Source: Chamaesiphon sp.
GTDB taxonomy: Bacteria > Cyanobacteriota > Cyanobacteriia > Cyanobacteriales > Chamaesiphonaceae
NCBI GenBank assembly: GCA_026785875.1
Contig: JAJAZF010000031.1
Location: 1 to 6,475 of the forward strand
Reading direction: 5' to 3'
Length of the DNA: 6,475 nt
Shown: piece after piece, positions 1 through 5,215 of the stretch
How the letters are laid out: every line of letters begins with the position of its first letter
How positions within the stretch are numbered: the first letter of the stretch is position 1
Notes under the pieces: model-generated
What the model saw: only the letters and a program-made list of their open reading frames with translations
Told to the model about the DNA's origin: nothing
The model's database searches: none
Position numbers and translations under genes: made by a program

Positions 1-26
1 CTATCAACTATCAACTATCAACTATC
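1..26. repeat. Heptanucleotide tandem repeat, unit CTATCAA (STRR-like)
   Basis: Three perfect copies of CTATCAA (1-7, 8-14, 15-21) are followed by a partial copy CTATC that runs into the stop codon of the minus-strand glycosyltransferase. The array may continue beyond the left edge of the window. Short tandemly repeated heptamers of this kind are typical of cyanobacterial intergenic DNA. A sister array with one base changed (CTGTCAA) lies at 5174-5197, also just 3' of a minus-strand gene. Confidence 0.85.
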
Positions 27-1444
27 TAAGAGGCTTTGACGATTTGCTTGGGTGAGAGTGTCGAAGTAGCACTCGATCCTCGTGCCATCCCAGGACTTAA
101 TAAGGATTGAGCTAATAAACGCCGATAGAGGTCGCTCAGTTGAATTGCTACCCCCGTCCAACTAAAGTTTTGTTGAACTCGTGTAGAGGCTTGTTTGCGA
201 ATCTTCCGCGCCCAGATATCATCGGTCAAAATTCGCCCGATCGCGTGGGCAAACTGACTGACATCATGAGGTGGTACCAGTAGTCCTGTTTCCTCAGAAA
301 TGACAGTGAATTTCAAACCGCCAACTGCCGAAGCGACTACAGGCGTACCACAAGCCATTGCTTCGATCGCTACCAAACCGAAGGGTTCGTAGTGACTGGG
401 AATCACGCAGACATCAGCAGCGGTGTAATATAGTGCCAATCGATCGTGTCCCACCATGCCGACAAAATCTGTATTAGCAGTTAAGTCTAATTCTGTGACG
501 ATCTCCTCAATCCGGCAACGTTCGGTTCCATCCGCCTCATGGGGATCGCTACCACCCACAACTAATAATTTTAAGTGTTGGGGATCTATTTCTTCACCTT
601 GCTCCAATTGCGATCGCAATACACTCGTAGCGCGGATTAGAGTTTCAATTCCTTTGCGTTTATCAAAGCGACCGACGTATAGTACCACTTTCTCTTTAGC
701 ACTGATGCCCAACTGCTTCCTGGCTTCAACTTTGGAGATCGGCCGAAAGTTACTCACATCAGTACCGCAGGGAATCACGTCGATCTTGCCGAGGCGGGAT
801 ACTAAAGTTTCCAGATCTTCCATTTCTTGAGGACTAGTGGCGACGACACAATGAGCCTGTTCGAGAATTTGTTTTTCGACGGCTAATCGAGTTTGAGCGA
901 TCGGCGGTATTTCATCAACTGCTTTATACTTGACTGCACCGAGGGAGTGGTAAGTATGGATCAGTTGAATATTTTGGCGGCGTTGGAGTTCCATTCCCAC
1001 CCAACCAGACATCCAGTAGTTAGTATGAGCTAATGGGTAATTTGTCCCCTCTTTTTGCTGGAACTTCTGCAATGCTGTCACAAATTCGGGCATGTATTGA
1101 AACAATTCGTCGCGAGGGATATAAGTCTGTGGCCCAGCAATGAGCCGAATCGTCCGACAATGAGGTGTATGCTGGACGATCGTCGCATCATCAGGGCTAC
1201 TTTTGCGCGTAAACATATCTACTTGCCAACCGAGTTTCGCCAGAGCTTCACCCACTTGGCGAACATACACATTTTGACCGCCTGCTGCGTCTTTCCCAAT
1301 TTCTGCGGCTGGATCTCCATGCTCGGAGATTAAAGCAATCGCTTGGCGAGTCGGAACTATCGTCCGAGCCGATGCAAATGGTTGTTGCGGCTGTATCACT
1401 GGTGAATTACTACCAATAGTTGTGGGGAACTTTCCTGTTAACAT
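26..1444 (-). CDS. GT4-family glycosyltransferase (GT-B fold; sucrose-phosphate-synthase/MshA-like)
   Basis: Predicted cytosolic retaining glycosyltransferase that moves a sugar from an activated nucleotide donor; donor and acceptor cannot be read from sequence. From the ATG at 1444 the protein is 472 aa. The N-terminal Rossmann half carries HGDP (residues 42-45) and AGGQNVYV (54-61), the glycine-rich loop typical of the sucrose-phosphate synthase/MshA branch. The C-terminal half has VGRFDKRKG (257-265) and the GT4 E-x7-E motif in HYEPFGLVAIE (E353, E361), then CGTPVVAS. The reading frame extends 24 codons upstream to a TTG at 1516, but the ATG at 1444 is preferred: GAGG lies 7 bases before it, and the extension runs through repeat-like DNA and reads unlike a protein. 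There is no C-terminal phosphatase domain, so it resembles at most the minimal form of sucrose-phosphate synthase. It is tandem with a second GT4 gene but separated by 382 bases, so co-transcription is uncertain. The family is firm; the substrate is not. Confidence 0.93.
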   Translation of the reverse strand: MLTGKFPTTIGSNSPVIQPQQPFASARTIVPTRQAIALISEHGDPAAEIGKDAAGGQNVYVRQVGEALAKLGWQVDMFTRKSSPDDATIVQHTPHCRTIRLIAGPQTYIPRDELFQYMPEFVTALQKFQQKEGTNYPLAHTNYWMSGWVGMELQRRQNIQLIHTYHSLGAVKYKAVDEIPPIAQTRLAVEKQILEQAHCVVATSPQEMEDLETLVSRLGKIDVIPCGTDVSNFRPISKVEARKQLGISAKEKVVLYVGRFDKRKGIETLIRATSVLRSQLEQGEEIDPQHLKLLVVGGSDPHEADGTERCRIEEIVTELDLTANTDFVGMVGHDRLALYYTAADVCVIPSHYEPFGLVAIEAMACGTPVVASAVGGLKFTVISEETGLLVPPHDVSQFAHAIGRILTDDIWARKIRKQASTRVQQNFSWTGVAIQLSDLYRRLLAQSLLSPGMARGSSATSTLSPKQIVKAS

Positions 1445-1451
1445 ATCTGTA

Positions 1452-1455
1452 CCTC
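1452..1455 (-). promoter_or_regulatory. Shine-Dalgarno GAGG deciding the glycosyltransferase start
   Basis: On the minus strand GAGG sits 7 bases before the ATG at 1444, good spacing for ribosome binding. The alternative upstream TTG at 1516 has no comparable site, so this motif is the main reason for choosing the shorter protein. Confidence 0.65.
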
Positions 1456-1479
1456 GGTAAAAAATTGATATCGATCGCG

Positions 1480-1545
1480 TTGACGGAGACTCTGGTTGGC
1501 GGAGCCTCTGGGACAAAAGAGCAGCGTCCGCTTTGCGGCATCACC
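1480..1545. repeat. Dispersed-repeat-like segment
   Basis: The segment contains an imperfect direct repeat, GGAGACTCTGG (1485-1495) and GGAGCCTCTGG (1501-1511), one mismatch apart with a 16-base period. It is followed by a perfect small hairpin CCGC-TTT-GCGG (1528-1538). This GC-rich composition, unlike the AT-rich DNA around it, is the style of dispersed repeats seen in cyanobacterial genomes. From memory the motif looks familiar, but only one copy is in this window, so its repeat status is inferred. Confidence 0.4.
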
Positions 1546-1674
1546 TCAGATGTTCTAACCTTTGGCTCGAGTCAAGATGTAGAGTCTGAAGTAACTACTC
1601 CAAAGGGCTACAGCCTGTGTACTGCTCGAATTGCTGGCTATTGCGGTCGCTCGCTACTTGGTAGCTATGTAAGC

Positions 1675-1711
1675 TCTAATCATGATTATCACTGAGACAA
1701 TCACGATTAGA
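1675..1711 (-). promoter_or_regulatory. Long hairpin in the leader of the left glycosyltransferase
   Basis: The arms 1675-1689 and 1697-1711 form a 15-bp stem, extended by C1690-G1696, around the five-base loop ACTGA. Two positions are A/C mismatches on the plus strand but become G-U pairs in minus-strand RNA, so the structure fits a minus-strand transcript. No T-run follows on the minus strand, so it is not a standard intrinsic terminator. It could be a leader or mRNA-stabilising structure, or a protein-binding palindrome. Confidence 0.5.
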
Positions 1712-1772
1712 TTCAGTCGATAGACAGAGAAATCTTGGCAATTGAACAAATCCAGAATTACAATCGGGTGAG

Positions 1773-1802
1773 ATTAAAGTAGCAATTGCCACTGCAATTC
1801 AA
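1773..1802 (-). promoter_or_regulatory. Possible promoter for the left glycosyltransferase, with palindrome in spacer
   Basis: Reading the minus strand, TTGAAT (1797-1802, 4 of 6 to the -35 consensus) and TTTAAT (1773-1778, 5 of 6 to the -10 consensus) are 18 bases apart. The perfect inverted repeat AATTGC-CACT-GCAATT (1784-1799) fills the spacer and touches the -35, an arrangement typical of an operator. Both hexamers are weak and the surrounding DNA is AT-rich, so chance is quite possible. Confidence 0.3.
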
Positions 1803-1826
1803 AACTCGTTGCTAGTCCTCAAGAGA

Positions 1827-2897
1827 TTAATGAAGATTCGCCGTGGCTAGATGTCCATTTCGAGCAAATTTCTCGTTCAGGATTTGTTGATAGACGGCTT
1901 CATAACCTGTAGCCATTTGCTCCACTCCAAATCGGTTGGCTACGTATTCACGGCAAGTAAATCTCGAAAGAGCCGGAATTTTGGACACCGCCGCAACACA
2001 TTCAGCTACTGTATTACAGATATATCCACTCACCCCATCAGCAATAACTTCTGGTACCGAGCCAAGATTCATGGCAATTACCGGAGTACCTGCTGCCATC
2101 GATTCAATCATCACCAACCCAAATGGTTCCCGCCAGGTAATCGGAAATAAAGTGGCAATTGCTCGCCCCATCAAGTCGTTTTTCATGAAATGATCGGCTT
2201 CACCCAAAAACTGAATCTGGACACCATCGATTTGCGGTTTAATTTCCCGCTCGAAGTATTCTATGTCTACCGGATCGATTTTTCCCGCCATCTTCAGGGG
2301 AATACCTGTGGCTTTGGCAATCTCGATCGCATGGTGAGGTCCTTTTTCTGGCGACATTCTCCCTAAAAATGCTAGGTAAGGCGATTGCTCCGTCACTGGG
2401 AAAAAATGATGCATACTCACGTCGATACTGTTGTACACAGTTGCTACATGATTTAGCCCCAATCTATCTTCCCGCTGGGCATTAGAAATGCTTACATAAG
2501 GTTGTGCTTTGGCATGGGAAAACATTTTTTCATTGTCAGGAGTAAAAATTCCGTGCAATGTGTGAACTGTCGGAGTCTGAGTCAACTTGCTGTACGGTAG
2601 CGCACCGCAGCCGATGTGAGAATGAATCAGATCGAATTCTCCCGCCCGCTCATATACCTGAGCTAATTGGAGCATCTCGTAAATCCCATATTCTTTGATG
2701 GTGGGATCTAACCGCAGTGCTTGAGGGTGGATTGACTCTAATTTTGCAGAGACGATCGAGTCCCCCGAAGCAAATAGTGTCACCTCATGTCCCCTAGCAA
2801 CTAGCTCATCTGTTAATAGCCCCACGATCAGTTCTATCCCTCCATATGCTGGTGGTGGAACTCTTTCCCATAATGGTGCAATTTGGGCAATTCTCAT
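1827..2897 (-). CDS. GT4-family glycosyltransferase (AviGT4-like subgroup)
   Basis: Predicted cytosolic retaining GT-B glycosyltransferase of 356 aa, a full-length single-domain member. The N-terminus MRIAQIAPLW followed by VPPPAYGGIE (13-22) is the hallmark loop of the group that includes the avilamycin enzyme AviGT4. HSHIG (92-96) and VHTLHG (111-116) follow in the acceptor half. The donor half has FLGRMSPEKG (177-186, with the basic residues that contact nucleotide phosphates) and the E-x7-E motif in REPFGLVMIE (E257, E265), then GTPVIA. The ATG at 2897 is supported by AGGA eight bases upstream. A long, hairpin-rich gene-free region lies upstream and may hold its control elements. It shares only general family motifs with the glycosyltransferase downstream, so the pair is not a recent duplication. 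The family is sure. Sugar donor and acceptor are unknown; exopolysaccharide or glycolipid assembly is only a guess. Confidence 0.94.
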   Translation of the reverse strand: MRIAQIAPLWERVPPPAYGGIELIVGLLTDELVARGHEVTLFASGDSIVSAKLESIHPQALRLDPTIKEYGIYEMLQLAQVYERAGEFDLIHSHIGCGALPYSKLTQTPTVHTLHGIFTPDNEKMFSHAKAQPYVSISNAQREDRLGLNHVATVYNSIDVSMHHFFPVTEQSPYLAFLGRMSPEKGPHHAIEIAKATGIPLKMAGKIDPVDIEYFEREIKPQIDGVQIQFLGEADHFMKNDLMGRAIATLFPITWREPFGLVMIESMAAGTPVIAMNLGSVPEVIADGVSGYICNTVAECVAAVSKIPALSRFTCREYVANRFGVEQMATGYEAVYQQILNEKFARNGHLATANLH

Positions 2898-2905
2898 GAT
2901 AATTA

Positions 2906-2909
2906 TCCT
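2906..2909 (-). promoter_or_regulatory. Shine-Dalgarno AGGA of the AviGT4-like gene
   Basis: On the minus strand AGGA lies eight bases before the ATG at 2897. It supports that start, which also gives the expected N-terminus for the family. Confidence 0.6.
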
Positions 2910-2948
2910 GGAATATATGAGGTCACTCGCGATCTAATTTGCGAAATT

Positions 2949-2971
2949 GATTAAATCTACTTAGATTAAAT
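2949..2971. repeat. Paired GATTAAAT repeats around an inverted repeat
   Basis: GATTAAAT occurs at 2949-2956 and again at 2964-2971, a period of 15 bases. Between and within them AATCTA-CT-TAGATT (2954-2967) is a perfect inverted repeat. The block lies about 55 bases upstream of the AviGT4-like start codon, where an operator could sit. The DNA here is AT-rich, so the pattern may be chance. Confidence 0.3.
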
Positions 2972-3036
2972 ACTCCTATTTCAGCAACCGAAAGCTACCT
3001 ATTTAGCATTAATAACTCGCGAAAAATATCTTTAAT

Positions 3037-3100
3037 AGCTTGAGGGCTAAACCTCCAAAGCTTTACCCAGCTTACCTCTGGGTTGTTGTAATTCACAACA
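3037..3100. other. Three hairpins in a row upstream of the AviGT4-like gene
   Basis: Hairpin one pairs AGCTT+GAGG (3037-3045) with CCTC+AAGCT (3052-3062), leaving a two-base CA bulge. Hairpin two pairs ACCCAG (3065-3070) with CTGGGT (3078-3083). Hairpin three pairs TGTTGT (3084-3089) with ACAACA (3095-3100) around AATTC. They are almost contiguous and lie 140-203 bases upstream of the glycosyltransferase start. They may belong to a structured leader or a small RNA; the transcribed strand is not evident. Confidence 0.4.
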
Positions 3101-3353
3101 TTCAACTATATGCTTCTCAACATATTCATTCTAATTCTAAACACTGATTTTTAATTATCTCAGTTATCTTAACAAAATCTTTATAATTTACTGATTCAAA
3201 ATGTTTGCTTCAAAATTGCACCAGGCATGGCTTAGATTCGACGGATAATGTATCTTGAGTGACAAATATTTTTCAAAGTTGACATGTATTGACAGGAGAT
3301 TTGGGCGCATATATTTGTTTCGATTTTGTCGAAAAAAGTGATAATTAATACCA

Positions 3354-3385
3354 AGTTCTTAGCGGTGCCGCCGCCGCTAAGAATT
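3354..3385. repeat. GC-rich perfect hairpin
   Basis: TTCTTAGCGG (3356-3365) pairs perfectly with CCGCTAAGAA (3374-3383) around an eight-base GC-rich loop. An outer G-T wobble and an A-T pair make 12 pairs. It stands out sharply in AT-rich surroundings. No T-run follows on either strand, so a terminator is unlikely; a dispersed palindromic element or a small-RNA domain is more plausible. Confidence 0.45.
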
Positions 3386-3392
3386 ACATCTG

Positions 3393-3406
3393 ACTCCAAT
3401 TGGAGT
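3393..3406. promoter_or_regulatory. Perfect 14-bp palindrome ACTCCAATTGGAGT
   Basis: The palindrome is perfect and has no spacer. Including flanking bases it can extend to 3391-3408 through a G-T wobble and a T-A pair. It lies eight bases after the GC-rich hairpin. It could be the binding site of a dimeric regulator or part of the same repeat element. No nearby promoter ties it to a gene. Confidence 0.35.
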
Positions 3407-3673
3407 TACGCAAGATCGGGGTAAAATTAGAGCACTTTGTCTCCACATCTGTTGTGACTGGTTCGTTTGCTCTCTAATAGCTAACCATGTCCACCAATTA
3501 ACTTGGAACTACCAAAAGGATGAGATGCGAAAAATAGAACTCCATCTAGCCACAAGCTCGGGTCAAATCGCCCGATCGCAGTCATAGACCGCACGAACGC
3601 CAAAAATCTCTGTGGCGTTCTCCCTACATTCTGCACCCTCTGAGCCAATTTCCAAAAAATATTGCTATTCCCC

Positions 3674-3704
3674 TTGACAACTACCCAGATCCTTATGGTA
3701 TATT
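3674..3704 (+). promoter_or_regulatory. Promoter of tRNA-Gln
   Basis: A perfect -35 box TTGACA (3674-3679) and an extended -10 TGGTATATT (hexamer TATATT, 3699-3704) lie just upstream of the tRNA. The 19-base spacer is longer than the usual 17, which the extended -10 TG may offset. The expected start near 3711 would leave about ten bases of 5' leader for RNase P to remove. Confidence 0.6.
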
Positions 3705-3721
3705 TGTAGATGTTATTGCAA

Positions 3722-3793
3722 TGGGGTGTCGCCAAGTGGTAAGGCATCTGGTTTTGGTCCAGACATTCCGAGGTTCGAATCCTTGCACCCCAG
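3722..3793 (+). tRNA. trnQ: tRNA-Gln (anticodon TTG)
   Basis: All cloverleaf arms can be drawn. The acceptor stem TGGGGTG (3722-3728) pairs with CACCCCA (3786-3792), with G3793 as discriminator. The D stem is GCC/GGC (3731-3733, 3743-3745) around AAGTGGTAA. The anticodon stem TCTGG/CCAGA (3747-3751, 3759-3763) holds the loop TTTTGGT with anticodon TTG at 3754-3756, which reads CAA and CAG glutamine codons. The T arm CGAGG/CCTTG (3769-3773, 3781-3785) has loop TTCGAAT. The 3' CCA is not encoded and must be added after transcription. Total length is 72 bases. Confidence 0.97.
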
Positions 3794-3815
3794 TTAAACT
3801 CACAACCAAAATAGC

Positions 3816-3849
3816 TCAGTCAGAGTATAGTCAACTCCACTCTGGCTGA
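3816..3849 (+). terminator. Hairpin after tRNA-Gln, weak terminator or processing site
   Basis: TCAGTCAGAGT (3816-3826) pairs with ACTCTGGCTGA (3839-3849) over 11 positions, one of them a U-G wobble in plus-strand RNA, around a 12-base loop. It begins 23 bases after the tRNA and ends 31 bases before the HAD start codon. Only TTGT follows, so termination would be weak. It may instead mark 3' processing of the tRNA transcript, or sit in the HAD leader. Confidence 0.35.
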
Positions 3850-3880
3850 TTGTCATGTTAGTTAAAGGAATAACAACGGT

Positions 3881-4690
3881 ATGAATGCTGCGCGAATTCT
3901 CGCCCTCGATTTCGACGGGGTAATCTGCGATGGGATGGCAGAGTATTGGCAGACGGCATGGCGAACTTACACACAAGTGTGGCAACTCGATCGGTTGGAG
4001 CCATCGCCAGGCGTTGCTGAAAAATTTCGGGAACTGCGCCCATTGATTGAAGTAGGGTGGGAAATGCCCGTATTGATTCGGGCGTTAAGCTTGGGTATTT
4101 CCACAGATCGAATGCAGAGTTCTTGGCAAAAGATTCGCGATCGGATCTTGGCTGATGGTCGGCTCAGTGGGGTAAAAGTCAGCCAACAACTGGATTCAGT
4201 CAGGGATAGTTGGATTCAACAAGATCCTGCAAGCTGGCTGCGATTGCATCAGTTTTATCCAGGTGTAATCGATATGCTCAAAGAACTTCCCAGTCGGAAG
4301 ATTCAGCCAATGATCATTACCACTAAAGAAAGTAGATTTGTTACTCAACTATTGCAAGAGCAAGGCATCGAACTAGCAAGTGAATTTATCTGGGGAAAAG
4401 AACTCAAACGTAGTAAGATTGACAGTCTCAAACAAATTCTCGATCGAGGAGTAAAGAAATCGCCGACTGTTTGGTTTGTAGAAGATCGCCTGAGTACTTT
4501 AGCAAAAATTGCGACTCAACCAGAACTAGAATCAGTCAAATTGTATCTAGCTGAATGGGGCTACAACACTGTCGCTGAGAGAGAAGCAGCACTACAACAG
4601 TCTCGGATTCAAACTCTCACACTTGCAGATCTCCCAACACTCGGCGGTACACAGAAAAAAGCCACAGCCAGCAAAATCGAAGCCATTTAA
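3881..4690 (+). CDS. HAD-superfamily hydrolase (phosphatase-like)
   Basis: Predicted cytosolic Mg2+-dependent phosphohydrolase of 269 aa. All four HAD motifs are visible. Motif I is LALDFDGVICDG, with nucleophile D10 and acid/base D12. Motif II is IITTKE with T147 or T148. Motif III is a lysine near K179 in RSKIDSL. Motif IV is VWFVEDRLS with E201 and D202. The helical stretch between residues about 20 and 125 fits a C1-type cap, which sets substrate choice; the substrate cannot be told from sequence. The ATG is preceded by AAGGA (3865-3869) at 11 bases, slightly long. Motif I begins only ten residues in, as expected, so the start is sound. It stands after tRNA-Gln and is closed by its own strong terminator at 4717-4757, so it is probably transcribed alone or with the tRNA. 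The lysine- and threonine-rich last 15 residues look like a disordered tail. Confidence 0.9.
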   Translation: MNAARILALDFDGVICDGMAEYWQTAWRTYTQVWQLDRLEPSPGVAEKFRELRPLIEVGWEMPVLIRALSLGISTDRMQSSWQKIRDRILADGRLSGVKVSQQLDSVRDSWIQQDPASWLRLHQFYPGVIDMLKELPSRKIQPMIITTKESRFVTQLLQEQGIELASEFIWGKELKRSKIDSLKQILDRGVKKSPTVWFVEDRLSTLAKIATQPELESVKLYLAEWGYNTVAEREAALQQSRIQTLTLADLPTLGGTQKKATASKIEAI

Positions 4691-4716
4691 ATTATTCAAT
4701 AGTTAAGTTTTTAGAA

Positions 4717-4757
4717 AGATCGAGTATTAACCATCAGGTTGGTACTCGATCTTTTTT
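4717..4757 (+). terminator. Strong intrinsic terminator of the HAD gene
   Basis: AGATCGAGTA (4717-4726) pairs perfectly with TACTCGATCT (4743-4752). The stem continues through two U-G wobbles and AACC/GGTT to a tetraloop ATCA (4733-4736), about 16 pairs in all. The run of six T at 4752-4757 follows at once. It begins 26 bases after the HAD stop codon. Confidence 0.9.
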
Positions 4758-4786
4758 ATTTCGATCGAGTTGCGCGCTCTAAAAAC

Positions 4787-5080
4787 ATTTTAGTAATTTT
4801 AGGTGCTACAGATCGCCGAGCACCACAAGGTTTTGCACCGATTGCGATCGGGTTGATGTTGGCTTTGATTCACTTGATTACTATTCCAGTCACCAATACA
4901 TCTGTAAATCCAGCTAGGAGTACAGAACCCGCTTTAGTTGTGGGACTATTTGGGAATACTGAGTTATTCAGCCAAATCTGGTTATTCTGGATCGCGCCGA
5001 TTTTAGGTGCGATCGCGGCTGGATTTTTCTACAGGGCGGTATTTGAGTCATCAGATTCAAATATCGCCAATCCAAATTGA
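4787..5080 (+). pseudogene. aqpZ: Aquaporin Z remnant, C-terminal part only
   Basis: The frame translates to the last roughly 97 residues of a bacterial aquaporin, which normally has about 230 residues and six membrane helices. It begins inside what would be helix 4 (ILVILGATDRRAPQG) and continues through GFAPIAIGL, the helix 5 segment with LIH, and the second pore half-helix NTSVNPARS carrying the NPA box. It ends in helix 6 (IWLFWIAPILGAIAAGFFYR) and a polar tail. The filter residues corresponding to E. coli AqpZ H174, T183 and R189 are kept. The first NPA box and helices 1-3 are absent. The frame is open back to a TTG at 4739, but that codon lies inside the HAD terminator; the next start, ATG at 4856, would remove still more. 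Half a pore cannot make a channel, so this is a truncated relic. STEPALV after the NPA box, where a glycine is usual, may be decay. Confidence 0.85.
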
Positions 5081-5131
5081 CCGATTAGTGAGAATCTTTA
5101 TCCTCTTCCTTTTAGGTAGACGAGGTAGGCG

Positions 5132-5154
5132 ATACGGGAGGTTTCCTCCCGTAT
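5132..5154. terminator. Perfect hairpin between convergent units
   Basis: ATACGGGAGG (5132-5141) pairs perfectly with CCTCCCGTAT (5145-5154) around a TTT loop. It lies between the plus-strand aquaporin remnant and the minus-strand hydrolase, where a shared terminator is expected. Only TT follows on the plus strand and no T-run on the minus strand, so the evidence for termination is the stable stem and position. It could also be a dispersed palindromic repeat. Confidence 0.55.
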
Positions 5155-5173
5155 TTCAGCCATGCCTGTGTCG

Positions 5174-5197
5174 CTGTCAACTGTCAACTGTCAACTG
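5174..5197. repeat. Heptanucleotide tandem repeat, unit CTGTCAA (STRR-like)
   Basis: Three perfect copies (5174-5180, 5181-5187, 5188-5194) are followed by CTG. The unit differs from the array at 1-26 only by G for A in the third position. It lies about 20 bases 3' of the hydrolase stop codon, the same relation that the first array has to its gene. Confidence 0.85.
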
Positions 5198-5215
5198 AAT
5201 GAAGAGCTTTAGATT

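Larger units (their letters stand above)
1445..1826. other. Gene-free gap between the two glycosyltransferase genes
   Basis: These 382 bases contain no convincing protein. From right to left, in the direction of transcription, they hold a possible promoter with an internal palindrome (1773-1802), a 16-bp hairpin (1675-1711), a small GCTAC-TTG-GTAGC hairpin (1653-1665) and a repeat-like segment (1480-1545). A plus-strand frame at 1420-1695 is open but runs antisense across the gene start and the repeat, and looks spurious. If the possible promoter is real, the left-hand glycosyltransferase has an untranslated leader of roughly 320 bases. Confidence 0.6.
2898..3673. other. Long AT-rich gene-free region with several hairpins
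   Basis: Between the AviGT4-like gene and the tRNA-Gln promoter I find no convincing gene. The content is a pair of GATTAAAT repeats around an inverted repeat (2949-2971), a string of three hairpins (3037-3100), paired TTGACA boxes (3279-3294), a small TTTCGA/TCGAAA hairpin (3318-3334), a GC-rich hairpin (3354-3385) and a perfect 14-bp palindrome (3393-3406). The right part (about 3480-3670) is less AT-rich. It has an open minus-strand frame at 3481-3747 that overlaps the tRNA gene and is probably spurious, and another at 3563-3664 that may be a relic of coding DNA. The region could host a small RNA, leader control for the glycosyltransferase, or worn mobile DNA. Confidence 0.6.

Noticed and set aside
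1..26. CRISPR-like array at the left edge (and at 5174-5197)
   Set aside because: The units are seven bases long and directly abutting without spacers, so these are simple tandem repeats.
1420..1695. Plus-strand open frame of 91 codons
   Set aside because: It runs antisense over the start of the glycosyltransferase and through repeat-like DNA. The peptide has no domain character and no ribosome-binding site.
3182..3187. TATAAT box in the AT-rich intergenic region
   Set aside because: There is no -35 at a proper distance and no gene close downstream. Such hexamers are frequent in AT-rich DNA.
3300..3348. Fifteen-codon frame from the TTG at 3301 behind GGAG
   Set aside because: The ribosome-binding site is only two bases from the TTG, too close to work, and the peptide is featureless.
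3481..3747. Minus-strand open frame of 88 codons
   Set aside because: It starts inside the tRNA-Gln gene on the opposite strand and crosses the tRNA promoter. The product shows no recognisable domain.
3855..3884. Nine-codon leader frame ending in ATGA at the HAD start
   Set aside because: It has no Shine-Dalgarno, and a frame this short arises easily by chance. The AAGGA inside it is better explained as the ribosome-binding site of the HAD gene.
3881..4690. HAD protein as sucrose-phosphate phosphatase partner of the SPS-like glycosyltransferase
   Set aside because: The genes are far apart on opposite strands. The DFDGV motif and cap arrangement do not resemble the DLDxT-type sucrose-phosphate phosphatase.
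4739..5080. Complete 113-residue membrane protein starting at TTG 4739
   Set aside because: The TTG lies within the stem of the HAD terminator. The first 16 residues have no aquaporin similarity, and the rest is plainly the C-terminal part of a larger protein.
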